Virus record (IMG/VR): IMGVR_UViG_3300025767_000134
Location: 1 to 22,717 of that record
DNA: 22,717 bases
Direction: 5' to 3' (one strand)
Source: a virus
Shown here one piece after another: positions 1 to 12,000 of this stretch. Made by a program: the position numbers and the translations under genes. The stretch's first letter is position 1, and each line of letters begins with the position of its first letter. The notes beneath the pieces were generated by a model that saw only the letters and a program-made list of their open reading frames with translations, made no database searches and was not told the origin of the DNA.

Positions 1-3000
1 TAAAGTTTCTGTTATATCAAATTTTATGTTATAGCCTGCATTTAATATTTTATTATCAACTTTTACTAAAATATTATATGCTGTTGGTAAACTGTAAAAC
101 GGAGCTTCACTAAGTATAAACACATCATTTGATCCTGTTGCCGTATACGAATTTTTAGTAATTTGGCTATAATTTACTTGCACATTATTAGTAAATGCAG
201 TATAATGTATAATCGTATCAGCATTAGGAATAACATCAAATCTAATATTTGCTCTATTATTAATGTTTAGTACAGTTGTATCTACTTTACTTCCGTTTAC
301 TGTTACGTGAATAGACATTCCGTCTACATATTCTACTGTTGTTTCATATACTTCAGTAGATCCGTCTGCAACTAGTGTGCCAAAATCTAATATGTTTTGA
401 CCAGTTCTTTCAACTGTAGTAATATTAAGTTCAGTATTATCAGCTGGATTATCAAGTGTAACTGTATTAGCTTCCCAGTCAATTGTATACTCAGTATCTG
501 CTAAAATTACATTTGAAACTTTAACAATCACCGATGGATTACTTCCAGGAACTGCACCTAAATCATATGTCAATTGAGCCGGGCCAGTGCTATCTGTTAC
601 ATAACTTTGACTGTGTATTGTTCCGGCGCCGCCGCTATCTCTTGTGAATACTTTTATATCTAACGTATCAAGTATTTGTCCCGGAACTAGTTCTTCAGGA
701 CCGGCACTTGTAGTAGGAGTAACAAATCCATCACCGTCTACAATAATTTCTTCTGCATTAACGCCGCGAGCTGTATTATAAGACAAGCTTCCGCCACTAA
801 GTGCAGTATCGTAACTATCAGGATCAGGAATAAAACTACCATCACTTGTAGTTTTCCTTACAACAAATATATCGCCGTCTGTTAAATCTATACCTAAATC
901 TTGCACATAAATTATATCATTTACACCATCCCCGGTGATGCTGTTTGTAATAGCATGAACGTTTGTCGGAGTACCTGCATCATAATTAGGATCATCAATT
1001 CTTACACCGTTTTTATACAAGTTATACACAGCGCCGTCTTCTAATACTGTACTTAACTGTACTGCAATAGTTGACCCGTCTGCTGTAAATATTTCGTCTT
1101 CGTAGCTATTATCAAATGTGTCCCAGCTATCAGTAAACCATCCTTGACTTTCCCAACCTGCTGGTCCTGATAAATCAAAACTAGTAACTTCTACTCCGCC
1201 ATAGTCAACTCCGGTCATTAACTGTGCTAGATCTTTACCTGTCATCGTTGTTGTTGGTTTATAACCGTGATTGATTCTGTCCGATGCATCTAACATCGAC
1301 AATGGCTTTTCATAACTAACTACTACAACATCATTTAATCCAGGTGGAATTGCAAAATTAATTTGCCCTTGTTCTCTTGTATACCCAACAGTAGAGTTAG
1401 TGACATTTTTATAAGTGTATGCACTCTTTAATTGCTCTATACCATTAATAGTAATACTAACTGTACTATTATTTAAATTCATTGGCCATTCTAATGTAAA
1501 CTTAGAATTTACATTTGTGCCTGTAAAAGTTTCAACTTCCGGCAATGTAGTAATTTTATAAGTTTTAGAAATTCTGTCAAATTTAACATTAATAGTCGGT
1601 GTTCTTACTAGGCCATTACCTAAAATTGCACTTGCAGTAGCCACTGTGCCAGATTCGCCAACTGACCCATTAATAGTAATAGTAGGAGCACTGTAATATC
1701 CTGTTCCAGGATTTATTACTTTTATACTAGTAATTTTTCCGTATCCTAGATATGCTTCTGCGGTAGCGCCACTGCCGCCGCCGCCGGTAATAGTTATAGT
1801 CGGCGGGTATGTATATCCGCTTCCCGAGTTAGTAACTGCAATATTTTTAACTTCGTAACTGCTATTTTCTAACCAAGATTTTCGAGGATAAGCAGTAGTG
1901 TTATCGCTAGCATTATAGATAGTATTTTCAGAAACAATTGCAGACGAAGGTCGAACTTGCTGATAATATTCTTCAAATCCAGCTGGCAAATCAAAATCAG
2001 TTACTTGGCTATTTGTATTATCTAGAGTATCGTAAGCACTTACATACTCCCTAATTACAGTTTTATATGGTTTAACTTCCTCAATATAAGAATTATAACT
2101 ATCTAATGTATCTGTATTAAATGTTAAATCTTGCTGTAATAATCCAAGATTATGTCGTGCTTTAACAAAACTAGTCTTAAATAGCCAATCTACATAACTT
2201 TGTTCTGATAATATATAACGCAATGAAGCAAAGAATAACTGGTTATATTCTACTTTTAATGTACTAATAAAAATATTATTTTTAATTGCATTAAGTATAA
2301 TTCTTAATTCTTTATCTACATTGTCAGACGTATATAAACTACTTGATAATTGCATCGTTCCGTCTTGTCGACCAATTGTTTTGTAATTAATAGAATAATC
2401 TTCTGTTATTTCGTTTGCTTCTTTTCTAAGTAAGAGCCATCCGCCTTCACCGACATTCTTAATTTTAATAATATCATTTAATGAATCATTTAACGACGAT
2501 AATTCATTAGATTCCTCTAAGATGTAAGTTGGAACAACAAATTCGTTAACAGAAGTATCATACCAGTCAATATAATTCCAATATGTGTTTATATCATATT
2601 GTTGTGTAGATATTCTATTCCAAGTCTTTGCAGAATCATCATACTCATATACTGCCCAGTTTCCATTAACAGACGAGTCTGAATTAATTAATGTTGAAAA
2701 TTTTCTTACATTAATAACAGTATTATCGTCATAACCTGATCCTCTGCTTGTTATAGTAACTCCGGTGACTTGTCCTAAATTATTAATAGTTGTATTAATT
2801 TCTGCGTCTTTGCCTGAACCGGTAATAGAAATAGTCGGTGCAACTTTATAGCCTCTTCCAGAGGCATTTATTATTACATTTGATAATTTTCCATTCACTA
2901 TAACAGGAGTCAATATTGCAGACGTAACTTTATTTGTACTAATATTTTTTAATTCTTCAAGTGTGTCAACAACTACATCGTATTGATTTGTATTAAATGT

Positions 3001-6000
3001 CGGTGCTGGATCTTTTTCTAACAATGGCGATATATCATACTCATCTACAATAATATTGTTCTTTAAAATAATATTAATACGTTCAATTGTTTGTTTTAAT
3101 GCTTCTGTACGATTTACAAACATACTTTGACGAGGATTAACTTGTACTCCGTACTTTTGCTTAACTGTTAAATTAGGATCAGGTACTGGTTTTAAATTTT
3201 TATCAGAACCAATTAAACTATCAAACCATTTACGTTCTATTTCCGGGTGTATATTACTTGTATCTAGGCCATCAGACATAAGATAATATGCACTATGTAC
3301 TTGCTGTTCTTTAGTTGTTTGGCTAGTAGAATATCGAATATTTAATACAACATCGTTATTATAAATTAAACTATCACAATTATTAAGAATTAGTCTGTTG
3401 TTACCGGCAAAACTAAGATATCGATATCCTTGTTCTCTTGGCTGGGCAATTAATCTTGCAATATCAAACGTACTTAATTTTCTGTTTTCTACATCAGGAA
3501 TAGTTAACTTTCTTTCTACCCAAAAATAATATTTTGTCTTAAATGTTTGCGAGATTTTATCGTATGTAAATTTTTTGCTATATTGTGAATCTCCATAAAC
3601 GCTATTTCCACTAATTCCTGTTGTTAATCCAATATCAGTGTCAGCTATTTCATCCCAATTACTTGGTAAGAAATCACTTTCTACCCATTCGTACACATCA
3701 ACTGATGATCCAGGTTGTAACTCATTCCAATGTGCTTTTTGATATTGGATATCACCCTGATAAGGATATACAAATCTAGCTGTACGTAAATTCCACCATG
3801 TATGTCCAACATGTTCTTCAGCCCAAAATACATCAGTATCTAAACTAGAATACAAACTTACATTATACGTTGCAGGATCATAACCAACTTTATAATTAAG
3901 TTCTTGTTCTGCAGGACCTGCAATCTTTCCTTGAATTGGATCAATAAAATCTAAATAAGTGATAATTTGATTTTGTCTTTTATTATAAAGGAATGCTCCT
4001 CTTATTTTAGATAAATCAACTGGATCAACTAGTTGTCTAGTTCTATTCCATGCAAATTTGTTTTTAAGCTTATTATATTTTATTAAAGTTCCTTCGTGTC
4101 CACCAATATTTTTAGTAGGAATACCAACGTAAAGAACATTATCATTAGAAAGTAAATTTTCACCAAATAGTGAATTAGCTAGATCGTAACGAATTGATTC
4201 TGAAAATATTAAACTATTTTCAATATTTTCATATATGTATACTACTCCAGTATCTAAAAGTATATTATTAAACTGAGTAAATCCCATATCAAAAGTTGTT
4301 TCAACATTGGAACTACTTGAAGTTGGATCATTTACATATTTTGAATTTTCTAACTTAGTAGCATATAAATCATATGTTGTTGGCAATTTCATATCACCGT
4401 TTATGCTTGATACTACAAGATTATCTGCACTAAAGCTAATGCTAAAACCAAACATTTCGCTTTCTTCGTTTTGTGGCGACTCTAATGTTTGTGCATAATT
4501 AAATGAACCATTTTGCTGTGTGTAGATATAAACTTTACCACTATTAATCTTTTCGTTATCACTAAACGGTTCGGTAATTGCAATTGAAGTTCCTGCTGGA
4601 TTAATAGCAATACTGTTTGCAAAACCGTCAATATTGTCAACACCATCTATAATCTGACTTACAGAATATTTGTTGTTTACTAATCTATAAATTATAACTT
4701 GTTTTCTACCGGAATTATCAACACTACTATCGTTTACACTTGATTGACTAACTACTACTAAAATTGATCCGTCAGCACTTATATCAAATTCTTTACTAAA
4801 TTGATGAATATCAGTAGCTGGATCATATATTGTTTCGTCATAAAATGCATTGCCTGTAAGGTTTGGCAATAATCCTACATAATCTAACCCGTCTGTAATT
4901 AAAGTCCAATCATTTAATGATATTGATGCGCCGGATGCTATATTAGTTTTTGCTCGATATAATCTATTATTAAATGAAACTATAGATCCTTTAGCATAAG
5001 GATATGTTGTATCTAAAGCTCCGCGATAATTTTCATCTTTATTAGATTTCCAACTAATTTTATTCCAAAGAACTGGATTGTTTATACTTGTTGCAGACTG
5101 TGTATTAATATTTTGTACTGCACGGAAATAATCACTTTCGTGAATTACTATTTCGTTTAACAAATATGATTTATCAACATCCCAAACACCAGCATAATCA
5201 TCACTAGTAGTATATCCATGTTTAAATATTTCAATACTGCCGGGATTTTCTCTAGAAGTGTCGCCTTGGCTTGAAACTAATAATGTGTAAAGATTATCAT
5301 TTTTAACAATTTTAACTTGTTTACCAAATTTTCGATTAGGCGCTGCATATTCACTAGTGAATACATTTATTAAAGAATATGAATATTCATCACTGTGTGT
5401 AACTTTTTTATAAAGTGCAACTGCTCCTTCGTTATCTGATCCGCTGCTCGTACCTATTGTAGTTGCTGTAATATTGTATAATTGAGTATAATCTTTGTTT
5501 AATTTATTTGGTGGATTTGAATTTCTCGATGCACCTGCAAGATTAGTTTGTTCTTCAAAGAAGAAATATTCTTCATCTACTATTGGAATAATTTGATCCC
5601 AAGTTTCATTATTAACTAAGAAATTAGTATCTGCATTAAACACAAATAACTTGCCAATTAAACTGTTGTTTTTAGATCCTAATACAACATCATTATCAAA
5701 ATCCTGTATAGTTCCAATTACACGATCAACATCATTGCTGCCTCTTACTGCTGTGTTTGCTTTGCGTTTTAATTCGTATCGTCCAATATTATTTAATGAC
5801 GACCAATCACCTGTAATGTTTTTAACATAAACTCTAACAGAGTTAAAGTTTCTTTGGTAATAAACGACTTCAGCAGTACTAGTTGTAAAGCTAGTTAATG
5901 CAAGGCCACCAAATTCGTTAAATGGTGTTTGTACGTCTTCAAGAATGTCGCCTATAGCAGGTTCAAATACATTTCCATTAAAGTCAAATCGAGTATAATC

Positions 6001-9000
6001 AAAGTCAATATATCCGTCCCATATGTCAACAATAGTTTGTTGTTTATTTAGAATATCATAAGTAAATCCAGAAGCTTCTACATCAATTATTCTATTATCG
6101 AGATCATATAAACGAAAATCAATAGATGTTAATCCTAAAGACTCTACAACATTTGTAAATGCATTCGAAGCACGTACTACCCATTTATTAGTCTCGTATT
6201 TTTGTTCGATTTCACCAGCATCACCGTAGTAACTTAAATTTGTAATAAAGCTTGCTTGATTAGATTTTTTAATATAATTGCCAACAAGACCAACAGTTGA
6301 TTGAATATTATCATATTCAAAAGGAGTTTTTGTATCGTCTATTACATCTCTTAAAATATCAACATACACCAATCCGCGCCCAATATCATAAGTGTATCCA
6401 TTATTATTATGATCAGGTGCTGTAATTAACCAAAATCCGCCTAGTGCATCAGATAAGTTATACGTGTCTTCTTCAGTATATAATCCAATAAACTCATTGC
6501 CAACAAATAACTCTCCAGTTATATCAAAAATACCAGTAACATCTTTTACATATATAACAGCAGTATCGCCATCAGCTTGAACGTAATGAACTACGCCGCT
6601 TCCAGTATCAGTTGATACAAAACTTCCAATTTGAGGAAGTGCTACATATGCAGGTATCGAAAATATATTATCAATTTTAGCATTTATTTCGTGCAAGCCA
6701 TTAATAAAATCAACATCTAATTCTGGAATGTTATTATCAAACGGAAAATAGTTATCTAATGTAGGATATGCATAGCTTCGATTATTCCATCCAAGTTTAA
6801 TTGTATCGCCGGGCTTAGTTCCTAAGTACATATCCTTAGGAGCTCTAACTAAAATATGGTTAGCATTTACATTTAGTCCTACATTACCAGGAATTAATAA
6901 TTTAATAGAAGATGAATCTGCATCTATTGCACTAGCAATATTTACATATGTATCAAATGTTGAGAAAGGCTGACTGGCGATTTGCGGTAGAATTTCTCTA
7001 TTTGCTTGCCAGATACTTTCTCTATAACGTACTATATCATATTTGTTATAATTTACCGGGGCATTAATTGTGCCGTTCGGGCCATAGGCATTAAATTCGC
7101 CTTTATAAGTTGTTTTAATGTTACTTGCTTCGGGAATTCCTACTGCAAGATATTCTCCGTCCGGCGAGACACTAATACTTTCACCAAACTTACATTCAGT
7201 AGTATCGAACAAATTTTCAGGAGGCGTTATTTCAGTTTGTTGTACTAAATTACTACTATCTACATTATCTTTATAATGATATACAGAACCATTATTGTCA
7301 GTTGACGCACTTACAAATAGATCTAAATTATCACTTGTTGCATCCATCGAGTTAGTAAATTTATGGAAAGTCTCGCTGTCTGTTTTTGGATTTATAATAG
7401 TTTGTTGTTCATTATATACTGGAGTATTTTTGTAAACTCCCCAGGTGTTAGCATTATTGCTACTATAATCATCTACCCAAACTGTTTGATCTTCATATAC
7501 CTTTTCCTGAACAATATTATTAAGCATAGACAAATTATCAGCTCTAACTTTGCGAAGTTTAATTAGTCTAAAACTTTCTTCAGTAAAATCAATTGCTAAA
7601 TTATCAACCGGTAATTCAATTGTAATTGTATTTCCTGAAACAGCCGTAATATTATACATTCCGTTAATACTAAAATTTTCTGCTCCTTTAATTGCAACAA
7701 TATCAGATTTATTTAAAATAGGCGCTGCCCATTTATCTAAAGTAAGTGTAAATAACGGATTAGATGTTGGCGAGGTTGTTTTAGTATTAGTTAATGTAGT
7801 TACGTTAGCAACACTTTCCGATACTTGATAAACTTGCCAGTCATCATTAGCTGTGCGAGTTAACCATATATAATCACCTATTGAAAGTTGATTAATATCA
7901 CCTTGTCCTAAATCTATTGTCGAACCAGCTTTATAAGTTACATCGTCTTCGTGTACATATCCGCCGCTTATTACATACTCGTTAATTGTTGTAGTAGGGA
8001 ACGGTTTATGATCATAATTTTCAGGTTTGTCGTATGCTTGATCAGGTAATATTCTATAAATCTTATCGTATGGTTGATCTTGTAAAATTTCTTCAACAAG
8101 TTCAATCGGCTGTGGAGATTCTTTTATTTCTGATTCATCGATTATATATTCAACTTGCTCAACGTCAGTAGTTGCGCCGTATCGGCCAACTTGTATTGCC
8201 CAATCTTCATAAAAGTCAATGCTGTTATTAGTTGCAGTAGATAAAGGATCAAACAATTTAGTAATTGCGTTTTTAGTACCCTTGTCTTGTATAAATCCTT
8301 GATAAAATTTATATTGACTAACATCATCAGTAATAATATTAGCAAGATAATTACGTTTTTGATAGCCGATTAAATGTTGTGCCATGCGCTGTTGTTCTGC
8401 GTCAAAGTTATCACTATCAAGGTCATAAAAATCTGCAAACTGATTAATTTTATAATCAAAGTTTGTGTATAATTTTGCCTCAGGTTTTTCTGATAATCTG
8501 TACCAGAAGTCGTTATTAAAATCTTTTGTTCCGCTTACTGGATATAATGCAACATAAAAGAATTGTTTGTATTTTACAAGATCACCAATGTTATAATCTT
8601 TCCAAGATACCCACTGTGATACTTTTGCATCATCGTATACAAATCCTGGAATATCTAGGCCGCCGTTCCAATTATCCGACCGATAACCTAACACTTTAAT
8701 TCTTTCTTGTCTATATCCTGTAGATGGTTGATATATTAAATCATTGAATACTGTTACATTGTCAATTAAGATAACATGTTCTTTTTGCACTAATGGTATT
8801 TCTAAATTATACAATCCATTTTCAGTATTTTTAGATCGAATCTGAAATGTATTTTTATCTCTATATATAGATATATTTTCTTTTTGTAATGGCTGACCGC
8901 TTTCCTGTAATACACCGTAAGTATAAAAGTCATCAAATACATTATCAGCTACAGAATACGTTGTAGATAATGATAGATCTTTTGCTCCGGGACTTAGTGC

Positions 9001-12000
9001 AATTGTAGTGCCTACTGCCCATCCTTGTGTTGTCCAAAATAAGAATTCTCTTGCCGAATGATCCCAATTTTCAACATATTGAGTGTCATTATTAAAAAAT
9101 TCAAAATTAAATCCTATGTCTTTTAAGTAAGCATTATATCCTAATATAAAGTCTACTACTTCTTGAGACGATGAAAGTCGTGTACCATAAGGTAGTTTTT
9201 TAACTTCTGCCTTATCAAAAGATCTTCTAAATATTGCTTTTTTGCCGCCTTCAATTGGTAACTCTGGAAGAGTTACTAAGTTATTAGTATTAAAAGATTC
9301 TCCACTTGTAAAGTTGCTAGTAACTCTATAAAACTTAAAATTTTCTTCAATTACTTGACCTTTAACATACGGCTTGTTTGCTCTCCATTGTGTTGTTGAT
9401 TCACTAATACCGCCTACACTAACAACAGGATCGGAAGATATAGAGATAGGAGAATAATAATAAAAGAAGGGATTAGTTTCGTTATATCCAATAACAGTAA
9501 ATCCTTGGGCTACTTTTTCAATAACCACTCCGCTATACGATAATGTTTTTAAGGGAGAACTAGTGTTTAAGAAAATTTTGTAATTTTCATCTGGAATATA
9601 TATACTATTTTCTTGTGTGGTTAACGGAGAACGACTATCTAAAATAAGTTTAAATTTAGTTTTGTCAGTAAATCCGCCTATTTTAATTCCTAATTGATTA
9701 GTTATGCCTGCTAAATTTTCTTTATAATCATTATAAACTGTTAAAACATTGCTCGCTACGAGATTGTAAATATAATTAACAACACCAGAAGTGTTTACTC
9801 TTAAATCATCATTTTTTGTATTTGGAAACTTAATATCAGTTAATTTTATATGTTTATTAGTATCAGTGTATATAAACTGTCCAGCAAGATTCTTTTTAAT
9901 TCTAGATTTATCAAAGCCTACACTAAAGAACTGTGCTGGCTTATTTAACAACCAAGATTTTATTAATGCAAATGGATATTCACTACTACGTCTCCATGCA
10001 GCTTCTACTGGTGAATGATCGCCAAAAGTATATCCGTCTGATATACTTCTAAAAGATGCATTTTGTGAATAATTTGCAGCTATTGGTGATATTAAATTAC
10101 CTTGCTCATCAACTGGGATATAATTTAATATTCCGGGCCTTGCATAATTAGGTAAAACAACTAGTGGCTTGTTAGGTTCTTTAACAAATCCATTTTCAAT
10201 ATCAGTCCACAAAGTTAAATTATTTTTTGTATATGGTGCAGGACCATATACAGTGTTCCACCATTTAGGCTTAATAGTAAAGCCTAAAATCTCCCAAGGA
10301 TGCGAATGTGGGCGCTCAGTATCAAATAATTCTTTGTATACCCCTCTCCAAAATCCTGGTAGTAGACTACCATCAACTACACTATTCATAGACGAGTAGT
10401 TAAATGTAAATTCATTATTTCTATCAAAAAACTCATTAGACGTATAGTCACTATCAACAAATCTTAACCATTTTGTAAAATCTTTTAATAATGTATTATC
10501 AATTTGTTTCTTAGTATAATCTGTTTTTCTATGCTTTCCCGGAACAAAGGTATTAATATCTAATATGTTAGAATTATATGTACATTTAATATTATTAAAA
10601 ATTCTATTTTCAACATCTAGTATTAGTTCGTCTCTGTAATCTTTATATGCTTTAATAAGACTACCATCATGACCTTGCAACATTGCTATACCAATTGGAT
10701 ATTCGGGATCTTGTGAATTATCTTGGTTACCAAATGTTCCGCTATTAGTAGGAACATAAAATATAGTATTCATTCCTTTAAATTGGATTTTAGTTGAGGA
10801 CGAATCAGAGTCTACTAATTCAGCTTGACGCTTACTGGTATAAATTGGGTAGAACCAACCACGCTGTCTAGCTAAAGTATTAAATGTATCAACTTCGCCA
10901 TAAATTTTAAATGGACCCGAGTCATTAACAGTAGTACTTGATATATAAGTTGTATCAATTGTTAATTCAGGGGCGTATTTAGGCAACAACCCAAGTTTTG
11001 TCGGCGTTGGCGGAATAAAACTTCCATCAGTAGTTTCGTACTCATAAATTTCAATTATATCATTAACAGCTTGGTAACTGTCTATTATAATAAATCCCTG
11101 ATTATCAAAAGTATAATCAACTTCGTGTGTTAGTTGTTTGCCATTTAAATATACTAATACACTTTTTGGTGATAGCGTAGTTAAATTAAAATTATCAGTT
11201 AATGCATAATTTTTAATTCTTTCATCTAATACAGTGTATTCAATTCTATTTGGTGTGCTCGATGCTAGCATATCTGAAAAGTAAAATTGTTGTGTATCAA
11301 CCTTATCTTTGTTTAGTTCGTATAAGACTTTATCGACATGCAAGTTTATTGGACCGTCATAACCTAAATTAGATGCAATTTCGATAAAGTTTCTTTTAAA
11401 TCTTGAATATTCTACAGTGCTATATTCAATTGCTGATATAATGTTGTATTCTTTGTTTGTAATATGATACAAAGGCAAGTTTATAGGACCACTGTGTTTA
11501 ATAAATCGTTTGCCGTATACGTCAATTTTACCTAAGTCTCTTAGGTTAGTTTTGCCAGGATAATCTCCTGTAAAACCCGGTAAGTCTTCGATAATAGTAC
11601 TAACATGATCAATTACTTCACCTAATGTAAATTCACTAATGTCTTCATTTAATGGATTTCTTTCTAAGTTAATAGGAATTTCATAATACCCATTTAAGTT
11701 TTTAGGTGCAGAACTTGTTGTTTTAATTAAAACAATATCATTAACTGCTAGTTCATTATTAAATCGAATGTATGCGTTATTGCTTACTGCATTATCAGTT
11801 ACAATAGTATAATCTATATTATTCTTTTTAAATTTTTGGTTTACATAAACAAATGTACTTAAATCTGTTAAATTTGCAGACTTATCGTAAACATTAATTT
11901 CAAAATTAGTTAACTCAGTTTCATCCACAACATACTGCTGAATTACTTTTTGATTTGTTTTAACAGGTTTACTAGACCAACCATTTATATATTTAAAATC

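Noticed and set aside
7006-7828. Cluster of three plus-strand open frames of 67 to 92 codons
   Set aside because: All are fully inside the giant minus-strand gene, have low-complexity Ile/Phe/Ser-rich products and no plausible ribosome binding site; they are antisense shadows.
8142-8345. Minus-strand 67-codon frame in another phase
   Set aside because: It is out of phase inside the giant gene, which reads through this segment with recognisable family sequence (FYEDWAIQVGRYGAT).
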